Positions 44,704 to 55,440 of a DNA stretch of 64,000 bases are shown piece by piece. The DNA comes from Tenrec ecaudatus (lineage: Eukaryota; Chordata; Mammalia; Afrosoricida; Tenrecidae): NCBI RefSeq assembly GCF_050624435.1, contig NC_134542.1:14449497-14513496 (forward strand). Reading direction: 5' to 3'. The translations under genes and the position numbers were made by a program. Under the pieces are notes generated by a model. That model did not search any database, was not told where the DNA came from, and saw only the letters and a list, made by a program, of their open reading frames with translations. Position 1 is the stretch's first letter, and every line of letters starts with the position of its first letter.

Positions 44704-45108
44704 TTCATAATCATAGCTGTAATTTAGGAGTTCTGACTAATCCTCCCAGGATCATTAAGAATGATCACCTCTGTCTTTAATAAGGGAGGCACAGTGAGGT
44801 TCAGTATCTTGCCCCAAACTTGGACCAGTGTCTGCAGAGCCCACGTGTTTCCACACAACACTCCTCTCCCCCCGAGAGCCCAGTCAACTCAGCACTCCTC
44901 GGGGTGCACGAAGCCAAGCTACTCAAGGCTCTCTCACGGCAGGGGCTACTTCTCAATCAGCTCTCTGCCCCACGCACTTGAAGGCTAGCTGATTCTGATT
45001 GCTCTTTACCTCCCTCTCTGTCTCCTGCCTGAAGCTTTGAGTCCCTGACCTGAGGCTCAGTTCCTTGCCCAAGATACACATGTATTTTTCTTGATTCTAG
45101 TCTTTATG

Positions 45109-45318
45109 GAGCTCTGATGCACAGTGATTATGCCTTATGCTGCTAGCTGCAAGGTCAGCAGTTCAAAATCACCAGCCACTCCTTAGAAAGACAGAACTTT
45201 CTACTCTCAGAAAGTTACAGTCTCGGGAGGAAGCTCACAGGGCGAACATCTACGCAGTCTTATCGGGTCTCCACAAGTCAGCATTGACTCCACAGCAGTG
45301 AGTTTGGTTTGGGTTTGC
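45109..45318 (+). repeat. AfroSINE, near full length
   Basis: Head ATGGAGCTCTGATGCACAGT, B box-like GCAGTTCAAAATC, tail TGACTCCACAGCAGTGAGTT then TGGTTTGGG. Confidence 0.85.
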
Positions 45319-45409
45319 TTCATCTACATGGAAGTGGATTGTCAGGCCTTTTTGGTGATGTTGCTCGGAGGTGGAAGGGGTGGCGACTGGTTAGTAACCC
45401 ACCACTTTT

Positions 45410-45590
45410 GAGTTGATTCAGGACAGAAATGGCCCTGTGGGTTTGAGACTGCACATCTTTCTCTCCGTTAGGTTAGTAGTTGAGGTAAATCATGTACGTC
45501 ACTGCCCCACGCTGTTAAGATGCTGTTGGGTTGATTCTAGCTCATAGTGACCCTTCAGGATCTGGTAGAACTGCTCAGTGGGTTTTTTTT
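45410..45590 (-). repeat. Two adjacent AfroSINE fragments
   Basis: 45410-45505 has CCTGTGGGTTTGAGACTGCA; 45515-45590 has GTTGGGTTGATTCTAGCTCA and ends in a T-run. Confidence 0.65.
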
Positions 45591-45649
45591 TTTAAGTTTA
45601 ATTTCAAAATTTATTATTATTACTAATCATTTTAACCCGGTGCTCTAAG

Positions 45650-47637
45650 ATGTGAATACAACATACCGGCATGACGCAGGGAACCAATAGAGAAGTCTGA
45701 GGGGCCAGCCCCAATCCCAACTACGTGGACTACTTCCCCGCCCCCCTCTCCCCCCACCAGACCTGCCTGCAGAAGAATTCACTTCAAAGGACAGCATTAA
45801 AGCTACAACTCAGGGAGAGGGATATGTCTGATCAGAACACACAAGAGCAAATGAAGAGGGGGGAGAAGGGAGTGGAACACATCCTGGCCCACCAAGCCCT
45901 GAGGACGACATTCCTACTCAGAGCAGCCAATGCACAGAGAGGACCACAGGGCCAGCCCCACTATGAGACTTGACATCCCTCACTGACCCATAGCCCTACA
46001 GTGGACAACACTGGAGACAGTGTAGTAATTGTGCTCCATCTGATCAAACCACACTGAGGCAAAACACTAAGGGTGTGTAACAGAACAGTGAGGGGAACAG
46101 AGCAATGGAGTTACCAGGGAAAGCCAAACATTGACTTTGGGGCCAGGGCGTGGAACCCCATCAGACGACTGGAAAACACTCCTAAAGGTCAATAAACATA
46201 CCTGGAACTATTTATAGACTTTTATTTTTTATTTTTGTCATTATTTGTTGTTGTTTTCTTTTCTTGTGTTGCTTTGGTTTACTCTGTCTTGTTTTTTGAG
46301 CATATTATTATCTCTACAAGTCTATCTAGATAAGATAGGCAGGATAAACAGTCTGGAGGAAAAAACAACAGGACTGATGGTTCCTGGGGAACAGGGGGAG
46401 GGGGATAAAGGAAGTGGGTGTTAACAAATCCAGGGACAAGGGAACAACAAGTGATCCAAAATTGATGGCGAGGAGGGTGTAGGATGCCTGGTAGGGTTTG
46501 ATCAAGGGCAATGTAACTGAGAGGAATTTCTGAAACCCAAATGAAGGCTAAACATGATAGTGGGACAAGAGGAAAGTAAAAGGAAATAGAGGAAAGAACT
46601 AGGAGGCAAAGGGCATTTATAGAGGTCTAAATACAGGAATGTACATATATATAAATATATTTATATATGGCAATGGGGAACTAGATCTATGTGCATATGT
46701 GTAGTGGTTTAGTACTAAGGTAGCAGATGGACATTGGGCCTCTACTCTATTAAACTGGCATTCCATGATGCTCACCTTCCCGACACAATCACTGAAGAAA
46801 AAGTTGGTGCATAAGCAAATGTGGTGAAGAAAGCTGATGGTGCCCAGCAATCAAAAGATATAGCATCTGGAGTCTTAAAGCTTGAAAATAAACAAGTGGC
46901 CATCTAACTGAGTAGCAACAAAGCTCACATAGAAGAAGCACACCAGCCTTTGTGATCATGAGGTGTTGATAGGATCAGGTATCAGTCATCAAAGAACCAA
47001 AAATCATATCATTGTGAATGAGGGGGAGCTCAGAATGGAGACCCAAAGCCCATCTGTAGGCAACTGGAGATCTCCTTACAGAACGGTTGAGGGGAGAAGA
47101 TGAGCCAGTCAGGGTAAAGCACAGCACCGATGAAACATACAACTTGCCTCTAGTTCTTAAATGCTTCCTCTCCCCCACTATTATGATCCCAATTCTACCT
47201 GACAAATCAGGCTAGACCAGAGGATGCATACTGGTACAGATCAAAGATGGAAACACAGGGAATCCAGGACAGAACCCCTCAGGACCAATAATGAGAGTAG
47301 AGATACCAGGAGGGGAAGGAGAAGATGAGGGGAGAAAAGGGGAACTGGTCACAGTGATCTTCATATAACCTTCTCCCTGGGGGATGGACAATAGAAAAGT
47401 GGGTAAAGGGAGAAGTCAGACAGTGTAAGACATGGAAATATAATAATAATTTCTAAATTATTAAGGGTGAGGGAGGGAGGGGAATAATAAGGAGCTGATA
47501 CCAAGAACTCAAGCTTAAAAATGTTTTGAGAATGATGATGGCAACAAATGTACAAATGTGCTTGACACAACGGATGGATGTATGGATTGTGATAAGAGTT
47601 GTACGAGCCCCCAATAAAATGATTTATGTTTTAAAAA
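45650..47637 (+). mobile_element. L1 3' UTR, longest copy in the window (about 2 kb)
   Basis: Non-coding L1 3' region with every segment found in the shorter copies, in order: GCAAATGTGGTGAAGAAAGC, GTGGCCATCTAACTGAGTAG, GAAGAAGCACACCAGCCTTT, the GAGGGAGGGAGGGGAAT purine tract, and GCCCCCAATAAAATGATTTA plus A-rich end. The 5' limit is uncertain. There is no ORF2 in this copy. Short frames inside it are not genes. Confidence 0.7.
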
Positions 47638-47735
47638 AGAAAGAGCGAAGTGTATGTGGATTATTAGGACATGGTAGCAAAAATCTAGATAAAAGAGGGG
47701 TATGGGGAAGCATTCAGGAATGGTGCCGTCCTTTT

Positions 47736-47804
47736 TTTTTTTAACTTTTTATTAGGGGCTCATACAACTCTTATCACAATACATACATATACATACATCA
47801 ATTG
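47736..47804 (-). mobile_element. Extremely truncated L1 insertion (under 70 bp) with target duplication
   Basis: Only the last bases of the L1 3' UTR (complement TATTAGGGGCTCATACAACT) and the poly(A) tail were inserted. The duplication is GGTGCCGTCCTTTT at 47722-47735 and GGCGCCGTCCTTTT at 47805-47818. Confidence 0.85.
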
Positions 47805-47818
47805 GGCGCCGTCCTTTT

Positions 47819-48615
47819 AAACCAAGGCTTACATGACTGACCTTAGAGCCTGAGTGACTCTAATTTAAAGTTGAGCACACGTGTCCGGAAACAGGATCTG
47901 CAGGAGCAAAGTGAAGCCTGACTCCTACATGGGAACGTGTTTGGGGCACCTCAAATGCCCCCCAGTTTACTCAGCACCCATTACTCTGCCTTTTGAACTG
48001 TGCCTGCAGCTGGCAGCCATAGCCAAGGTGTGCATGAACTGCGTGTTGTCTTTGCTTCCTGGTGAGGCAGTGATACCCAGCAGGACACTTTGTTGGAGTA
48101 GCTCTTTGTACAGCAACGTTGGCCAAGACTAGCAAGATGAGGAGCCCAGGAGCTCCTCCCGGCCACTGACCTCCAGCTTAGTTAGTCTTTGACCAGGTTA
48201 CCTTTCTGACTCAGCTCCCTGTGGAAAGACAGACCGCGCTTACTTCCTGACAACTCGGATCCAAGATGATCAGGAAGAATTCAATAGTCAGCAGAGAGGG
48301 CTTGGGAGCTCCACCGGAGACTCAGCTCTTTGCCTTTGAACATGCACTTTTTTCTTTTCCAAAGACAATCTGGACGTCAAAGTGCGCTAAAACCACCTGT
48401 GAAGAGTATTGCTTGGGTCGGCAGACCATCTGGATAAAGATACTGGTCAAGTTCAACGAGCGAGACAAAGGTGAATGTAGAGAGAGTGGGCTCATTCTTG
48501 AATAGTGCCACCGTCTCAGGAGTCTGCTATGTCTGCACAGGTCCTTCAGTAGGTCAGGATGAGCTGTTGGGTGTGGGGAGAGAGCAACCAGCACACTCTT
48601 GTGACAGGTGTGAGG
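47819..48615. other. Single-copy-looking segment with an exon-like stretch
   Basis: At 48365-48470, 106 nt open in one + frame (CAKTTCEEYCLGRQTIWIKI) sits between a strong pyrimidine tract with AAAG and a GTGAAT donor. I do not recognise the peptide, and the complementary frame is also open. Nothing else is assigned. Confidence 0.3.
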
Positions 48616-48687
48616 GGCCCTTCAGAAAGTTCAAGGAAAAATGGAATTCAAAGATAATGGAATTTTTCCACGAGCTTTTTGAATCTC
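48616..48687. mobile_element. Palindromic MITE, best copy (about 72 bp)
   Basis: The left arm TTCAGAAAGTTCAAGGAAAA is followed by ATGGAATT-AAAGATAATGG; the complementary right arm is ATTTTTCCACGAGCTTTTTG. The element could fold into one long hairpin. It carries no coding capacity. Confidence 0.7.
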
Positions 48688-48735
48688 CTTCGTATGTAGC
48701 TATATTTACTGAGTCAATCTGTAGTCTCCAGAGAA

Positions 48736-48938
48736 TGCCAGGAGTCCTGGTGGCACAGTGGGTATGCACTGGGCTGCTCAACACAAGGTCAGCAATTCAA
48801 AACCAACAGCCACTCTTCCGAGGAAAGATGGGGCTTTCTACTCCCGCCAAGAGTTACCATCTAGGAAACCCAGAGGGGCAGTTGTACCCTGTCCTGTGGG
48901 TTCATCATGAGCCTGGATGGACTCAGGAGCAGTGAGAG
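48736..48938 (+). repeat. AfroSINE, full length
   Basis: Head GGAGTCCTGGTGGCACAGTG, B box-like CAGCAATTCAAAACC, body GATGGGGCTTTCTACTCCCG, tail GGATGGACTCAGGAGCAGTG. Confidence 0.88.
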
Positions 48939-49194
48939 CTTGAGAGAATGACAGATTGATTCCAACTGATGGCTCTCAAGTACCCGGTGTGGCTGCTATC
49001 TGAAAGATTGGGGTTTCCAGTCTGCCCGGGGTGCCTACATCTAACTGAGCCATTGGAAATACAGGGGGAGCACAGTTCTACTCGGACCCCTGGGGTCTCC
49101 CATGCAGCCAGTGGACATGACCAACCCTGGATAGATCGGTGGTGGGTGGGGGTCAGGGCCTTTCCCTGAAGTGGGAGGCCCCCACTCGAGCAAT

Positions 49195-49560
49195 CCACCA
49201 CTGTTGTTGTTAGGTGTCATCGAGCCGGTTCCAAATGCTGAATGACAGCCACACACTGCCTGGAATGACAGAGCCACACACGGCCTGGTCTTGTGTCATC
49301 TTCACCGTTGTTCCTATGCCTGAACCACAGGGTCAATCCACTTCCTTGAGAGCTGTCCTCTTCTTCGTTGCCCCTCCACCTGACCAAGCATAATGTCCTT
49401 CTCCAGGGCCTGGTCTCCCCTGACAAGATGCCAAAGTCGGTAAGAGGGAGTCTTGCCATCCTTGCCTCTAAGAAGCGCACTGGCTGGCTGTACTCCCCAG
49501 AGAGATCTATTTGTCCTTTCAGCAGTCCATGCCAGCCTGCCCTGCCTGACTTGCTGGCTC
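49195..49560 (-). mobile_element. RTE LINE 3' end
   Basis: The + strand starts CACTGTTGTTGTTAGGTGTC (complement of the RTE tail) and includes AATGTCCTTCTCCAGGGCCT. The minus-strand product has FLEARMARLPLTDF. It extends to about the AGCAGTCCATGCC phrase. Confidence 0.78.
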
Positions 49561-49689
49561 TCTTTAAGGATTTGTTTGGCTCCGACTATGGTGTGGCATT
49601 GGGGCTCCCCACTTCTGCCTACACCCCTTTTCAAAAGAAGGTAGTTGCTTTCAAGCAGGGCTCTAACTTAAGGATCCCTGGAGCCATAG

Positions 49690-50210
49690 AAGTTTACATG
49701 TGTTAGTCTGGATATTTTAGCGAAGCAAATCCACAGAAACTCGTATGTATATACAAGGTGAGTGCACATCAAGAAAACATCCCATCCCAGTGCTGCCCAA
49801 GCCCACAAGTCCAACATTAACCCGTATGTGCGACACCAATCCACAAAGTCCTCCTCCATCTCACAAAACACACGCAATGATGCCCACTGCAGGAGGAAAG
49901 CCAAATCGGTGAATGTATAAGCATCTCAGCACTGGCAGGGGTCTCCACACGGGTGCTCCAGCACCCAGGGCTACATCGGGGTAGGTCCATGTGGCTTCTC
50001 CTTGGGGATGTCTTGTAGGAAGTGAGCCTTGCCAGCCGAAGCAGGGAAGTGGCTAAGGCAGCTGCACCCCGGTCTGACTATCAGAAAGCAAGAGACCAAA
50101 GAACTAGAAAGGTGAGGCTCACCAAGCCATTTATCCCTCTGCCCTTCAATTAATCCCACATGTGTTTATCGGCCAGGTTGGCACAATAAACTAACTACCT
50201 CAACACACAA
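49690..50210. repeat. Interspersed repeat, type not named
   Basis: CAAGAAAACATCCCATCCCA, GACACCAATCCACAAAGTCC and CATTTATCCCTCTGCCCTTC are phrases I associate with a repeat common in afrotherian genomes. No paired ends found. Confidence 0.45.
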
Positions 50211-50344
50211 GGCTATTGTCACAAGACCAACAGCTCAAATTACCAGCTGCTCTGTGGTAGACACATGGGACCGTCTGCTCACCATATGGATTTGATCTCA
50301 GAAAGTGGAAACCTTAGGAAGCAGCTGTACTCTGTCATAGAAGG

Positions 50345-50775
50345 CTATGTATTTGTGTTAGACCAGGTTCTCTAGAGAGACAAAACCATATTGCTAATAA
50401 TTGTATATATATATATTTACAAAGATAGCTATATAACATAAGAAATGAACTGTTAAATTATATACAGATAGATATATAATACAAGAAATGAACAGTTAAA
50501 TTATAAAGCAGTACAAATGGCTCAGTGCAACTCACTCTTGTGAGAGAGTTGTGAGAAACTGGCAGTCTTTCAAGTCTTGAGGGCCGCCAGGTAGTCCTCT
50601 TAGAGAGAGCTAGACTATCGCAGCACAGGCAGCAAACAGCAAGGCAGGTCACCAACTGTCAGCCAGGTCACCAACTGCCAGTCCCCAGTTCCAGAGATAA
50701 AAATTCCAATTGTGTGGTCTTAAAGGGACCTCAACTTACAGCGACACAGTCCACAGGTTAGGCGTCCCACAGGTA
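50345..50775. repeat. Interspersed repeat with a short internal duplication
   Basis: It begins GTTAGACCAGGTTCTCTAGA, resembling a widespread mammalian DNA-transposon-type repeat. The unit around ACAAGAAATGAACAGTTAAA occurs twice (near 50438 and 50480). Confidence 0.45.
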
Positions 50776-50869
50776 GTGTGCCCTTTAAATTGAGGCACAG
50801 AACAAGCAAGGCAGCCGCACACTGGTCCGATGATGCCCAGGTGGCATCCCAGTTCTGCAGGAAATGGCA

Positions 50870-51020
50870 AGTTCCTAGGTTTGCGCTCCAAGACATCGAA
50901 AGCCTGGTGGTTCAAACTCACCTCGCAGCCCTGCCAAAGAAAGGCCTGGTGATCTGCTTGCCTAAAGAAAACCCTGCGGAGAGTTCTACTGTAGAACTAA
51001 GGAGCCCAAATCAGGTGTCA
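50870..51020 (+). repeat. AfroSINE copy
   Basis: GGTGGTTCAAACTCACCTCG and AGAAAGGCCTGGTGATCTGC identify it. The tail is replaced by other sequence after CTACTGTAGAAC. Confidence 0.65.
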
Positions 51021-51528
51021 GCAAAGGGGGTGCTATCCGTCAGCCCTAAGGCCCATTGAAGTCCGTGGCTGGAAATTAAAGTGAGGTCAGCCAGTGCTCA
51101 CTGGCTTTTCTCCAATCACAATCAGTGGGTACTTTTTATACGGAAATGCATTCTTCACTCTGGACTCTAACTGGTTACCAGAGTAGAAAGTCCAGTTTTG
51201 TCCCACCGAGCTGCGATAGTTTCAAAGTGGCCGCCATTGGAATTGCAGCCCACTGCACTACGGTTGCTCATTACGTGTGAGACTGTGGGCAAACAGCGAT
51301 GCTCTCCTTCCGGTATAAGCCCACATGATGTTTCCTGGCAGGTATGTGGGGACCTTACAAAGATTCCCTCTTTAAACCAGTTGGGAGAAGTTTATGAGTG
51401 GGTCCTGAGGTGGTCAGAAAGTTGGGCACAGATTTCATCTCAAGGTTTCTGTTGCAGCTTTGTAAGTAGCAACTGGAAATGAGCTCAGTGCCTAGTTACA
51501 GGGACATAGCACCTCGGCGTCTTTTCCT

Positions 51529-51712
51529 AGAGGAGCCCTGGTTGCCCAGTCGCTAAAGCACTCGCCTGCTACCTTTGACGTTGGCGGTTCAAACCCAGAA
51601 AGATGTGACAGTCTGCTCCCATAGAGACCTTGTAAACTCTATAGGACAGCTCATTCTGTCTCATTGGGGAGGGGGGGGGGGCTAGGAGCTGGAAGCAACA
51701 CAACAGGAAGGG
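51529..51712 (+). repeat. AfroSINE with good head
   Basis: Head AGAGGAGCCCTGGTTGCCCA, A/B box region to GGCGGTTCAAACCC. The tail is interrupted by a G-run near 51668 and ends GCTGGAAGCAACACAACAGG. Confidence 0.82.
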
Positions 51713-51832
51713 GGTTTAGTGTTTGGTAGTTAGTGCTACATTATAAACTGCTTAAGGGTATATCCTTTAAGGATCATGAGTTTATTATTCATTTATTTTT
51801 GGCAATTCTCACAATGTAACCCAAGCTCCCAA

Positions 51833-52035
51833 AGCAAACTCACATCCATCAAGTCAATTCTGACTCACAGTGACCCTATAGGACAGGGCAGTACTGTCTC
51901 TGTGAGTTTCTAAGACTTACTCTTTATGGGAGTAGAAAGCCTTTTCTTTCTCCCTCGGAGTGGCTGGTGGTTTCGAACCATTGACCTTGAGGTGAGAAGC
52001 CCAATGCATAAGCACTAAGCCACCGAGGCTCCTTC
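51833..52035 (-). repeat. AfroSINE, full length
   Basis: From CATCCATCAAGTCAATTCTG to AAGCCACCGAGGCTCCTT. This is the least mutated minus-strand copy in the window. Confidence 0.92.
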
Positions 52036-53072
52036 ACAACATGCAGCAGTTAGCGACACCTTCCCACTCCCCCCGCCCCCCCATGACGTTCATGCTTCTC
52101 TAAAGCATATCGTCTCCTGCTTGCAATGCTACATCATAAAGGCCTCTGAACAGTATCTGCCTGGCCCACCTCTGCCCCTGTTCTCCACATGCGGCAAATA
52201 ATATCCTTTGCAGCACCCTTAAAGCACGGCCTTGTAGCCCCTTACGTGGCTTCCCATGTCTTGGTCTCCTCTTGTGAAAAGTGGCAGCAAATCCAACAGT
52301 GGTTCTTCAGAAAAGAAGGCCTGGAAACCTGCTCCTGGGAAGCCGAGAGCCTTAGGAACCCCATGGGACAACCCTACTCTGCTCCACAGGGTCCGTCTGA
52401 GCGAGAGTGGAGCCCACAGCACCCAACAGCTGCCAAGACGTGTCTGCCCCGGACACTCACCTCGAGAGAGTCCATTCCTCCTTGCTTCACTGTACTACCT
52501 ATGCAGGAGGCCCAGTAGAGTTCTTGGCACTGAGCAGATGCTTAGTACATATTTATTCAATAGTTATGTTCAGTGGGGGGAAGATCAACCCAGCACAGAG
52601 CAATATATACGATGGAATTTTCTTATGTTTACGTAGGCACACAAACACCTTAAGCGGCAGGATACTAAACCTGTTTGAAGTGTAGATGAAGTTGTTGCTT
52701 TTCTTTGAGATGCTTCTCCAGGACCAATTGAGGCCGCTGAGTACAGTGTGGTGCTGCTCCGTAGTGTTTCCACGGTGGTGAGCTTTCTGAAGCAGATTGC
52801 CAGGCCTGTCTTGCGAGGCACTTCTGGGTGGATCTGCACCATCCAGGAATGCCTATGTCTATATAATAGGATTCTAAAGGGGATGGGGGGGGGGCGTTCC
52901 CTTAGGATTCTAAATTTTGTCATAAAAAAGGAATCCTTTTCTATCATCATAGAATAAAGCTTAGAAGGCAAGCACACCAAACACGACACTAGTTGTTTAT
53001 TGGAGATGGAATTATAAGTGGATTTTAAAGAGAATATACTTTCCTGTATTTTACACACCAGTGATGAACCTA
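52036..53072. other. Intergenic with one SINE fragment
   Basis: Bases 52300-52440 (+ strand) hold an AfroSINE body (CAGAAAAGAAGGCCTGGAAA) without a head. The remaining sequence shows no gene; the 157-residue minus-strand frame at 52585-53058 has no family signature. Confidence 0.45.
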
Positions 53073-53488
53073 CCGTATATACTTGAATATAAGCCGACCT
53101 GAGTATAAGCCAAGGTACCTAATTGTTACCTGGGAAACCAGAAAAACTGCTTGACTCAAGTATAAGGCTAGGGTGGGAAATGCAGGATGTGAATTAACAC
53201 AGAGACCAGAGGGGAGAGACTGAGCGCAGCCACAGACACATCCTTACCAGTTCAGCTGCCAGCGTCAGTGAATCACTACGGGTGCTTCTGTGAATTGGAG
53301 CCATCCACGTCATAGGACGGCTCTGATTGGTTAGATGTGAGTAACACACATTCAAAGCCCTGCAGTGTCAGCGGGGCTTTGAATAAACAGCAGAGGAACA
53401 GTAATCACCCGCGAGATATTACACCTCGCTGGGGTAACACTGACCCGTGTATAAGCCGAACCCTCAGCTTATACATGAGTATATACGG
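53073..53488. mobile_element. MITE with CCGTATATAC ends and TA target duplication (416 bp)
   Basis: The left end CCGTATATACTTGAATATAA and the complement of the right end (CCGTATATACTCATGTATAA) match well. TA flanks both sides (53071-53072, 53489-53490). A shared GTACCTAATTGTTACC segment after the left end relates it to the copy at 4372. No transposase frame. Confidence 0.8.
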
Positions 53489-53734
53489 TATACTTAGTGA
53501 TGTCAAATTTTCTGAAGGTATTCTTGACAAATATATTGGGAAAGGTTCTTCCACATGGAGGGGAGAAAAATCCCCATTTTCCAGTAAATCTACAGAGACA
53601 GTAACTAGATGAACAGTTTTTTAGGATTGTGGCACGGGAGGTGAAAGGGAAATGGGAAGCTAATAATAATGAGTATGAGGAAGAAGAAAATGTTCTCAAA
53701 TTCATTGTGGCGACGATTGCACAACTCTTTTTAA

Positions 53735-54195
53735 TATGTTTAAACTAAGTCGCACCTGACACAAGCCATGGGACTTTCGATTGGCTCATATGCATGTGAA
53801 AGTTGGACACTGAATAAGGAAGACCAAAGAATTAATGCATTTAAATTGTGGAGCTGGCGAAGAATATTGAAAGTACCATGGACTGCTAAAAGGACGATCC
53901 CTTCTGTCTTGGAAAAAGTCTGGCCAAAGGGCTTCTTAGAAGCAAGGATTGCAAGACTTCCTCTTATATACTTTGTACATGTTGGGAGAGACCAGTCCCT
54001 GGAGAAGGACATCTTGCTTGGTAGAGGGGCAGGGAAAATGAGAAAGACCTTTCGTGAGAAGGGTTGGCACCGTGGTTCCAACAATGGGCTTATGCATAGG
54101 AACAATTGTGAGGAAGGCCCAGGACCAAGCAGTGTTTCATTCTGTTGCACACAGGAGCTGGAACTGTCTCACAACACACAACAACAACAATAACA
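53735..54195 (+). mobile_element. RTE LINE 3' end, best-preserved C-terminal coding segment
   Basis: Bases 53768-54193 keep one open frame of 141 codons, including ACESWTLNKEDQRINAFKLW, RRILKVPW, EARIARLPLIYFVHV and QSLEKDILLGRGAGKMRK. This is the end of an RTE-type reverse transcriptase protein. It finishes at a CAACAACAACAATAAC tail. It is a 5'-truncated fragment, not an active gene. Confidence 0.85.
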
Positions 54196-54271
54196 TTATA
54201 TGATGTGTGGATTACATATCAATCAAACTGTTAAAATTCAAACACACAACCAAAACAAACCAAGGGTATAA

Positions 54272-54420
54272 AAAGGGATCTAAGTGGTTATGTGTTGGGC
54301 TGTGATCTGCAGAGTTACCAGTTCAAAACCACTAGTAACTCCTTGGAAGAGAGACAGAGCTTTCTACTCTACTAAACAGGGCCACAGAAGCTCACAGAGG
54401 CCGTGCACCCCTGGACAGTG
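54272..54420 (+). repeat. AfroSINE copy
   Basis: Head AAGGGATCTAAGTGGTTATG, B box-like CCAGTTCAAAACC, body GAGACAGAGCTTTCTACTCT. It ends before the tail. Confidence 0.75.
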
Positions 54421-54689
54421 TGGATAAAAACATAAGGTAACATTTACCATCAAATCTAGCTTACTTCTCAAGGTGTGACCCATTTACCCCATCCAAATAA
54501 AGCCCCTCTTTCTTAGGTGGCCTTGGGGATCCAGGTAACGTAACCTATGTGAAATGCTAGCCTGTTATGCTAGCCTCCTGGCTTTGAGTCAGGCAACCTC
54601 AAGGTGATGTGCGCAGAAGAGGTGGAGTGGGGCAGGGAAGGGTACTGGCAGGACGAAGCCCCAGAGCTTCTGTGACCATCTCAGGAGGG

Positions 54690-54860
54690 ACCAAGCCCAA
54701 CCGAAGCCACTGCCCCAAAGTCAATTCCAATTCACAGCATCCCCATAGGACATAGAGGAACTGCTCCTTAGGGTTTCTGAGACCATAAATCTATAAGGGA
54801 ACAGACAGCTTCGTTTGTCTCTGAAGGATCAACTGGTGGGTTCGAACTACCAGCATGGAG
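54690..54860 (-). repeat. AfroSINE copy
   Basis: CACTGCCCCAAAGTCAATTC through GGGAACAGACAGCTTCGTTT to GGTTCGAACTACCAGCATGG. Confidence 0.8.
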
Positions 54861-55224
54861 GGTGCAGTTCAAGGCCTACCCCACCACAGTAAGGCCAGAG
54901 AGACGGTAAAGAGTGCTTATAGACATTAAGCCAACCTTCTTCTCCCTCGCCAATCAGAGCCTCCCAACCCGATGGTCCCTCACTAAGGGAACTTTCTGGG
55001 TCTTTAACCCACTCAACTATCTGGCCAGAGTGCTGGGATGCCTTAGAGTTAAAGCTCACCGCTGGCAATTCTCTGTCCCTTTCCCACTGTTACTAGTAAC
55101 CAATCCCTCAAAGCAGAAAACCAAGGAGTTTTTCTGTGGATCAGCAAGGTGGGTGGAACAAGCCTAGGATTGCTTTGAAGTCAGACCTGAGGGGACAAAG
55201 CTAAGAGGGACATGGAGGTTGAGA

Positions 55225-55440
55225 CCCGGTCGGTCTCATGTACTTTGGACAGGTTATCAGGAGGGGCCAGTTCCAGGAGAAGGCAGCTCGCCTGGCAAAG
55301 CAGAGGCTCAGCGAGGAAGAGGAAGACTCTCTGAGAGGGATGGGCACCGAGGCAGCAACAAGGGGCGCCAACAGCAGTGGCTGTGAGGGTGGCAGTGTTT
55401 TCTTCTGTGGTACAAGGGGGTCTCAACAGGGAGCTAACCA
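55225..55440 (+). mobile_element. RTE LINE 3' fragment
   Basis: TCTCATGTACTTTGGACAGG and TTATCAGGAGGGGCCAGTTC match the HxxR...LEKD coding region, with later stops and frame changes. Confidence 0.65.

Noticed and set aside
53768..54193. 141-codon + frame as a host gene
   Set aside because: It matches the C terminus of RTE-type reverse transcriptase proteins and ends in an RTE tail.
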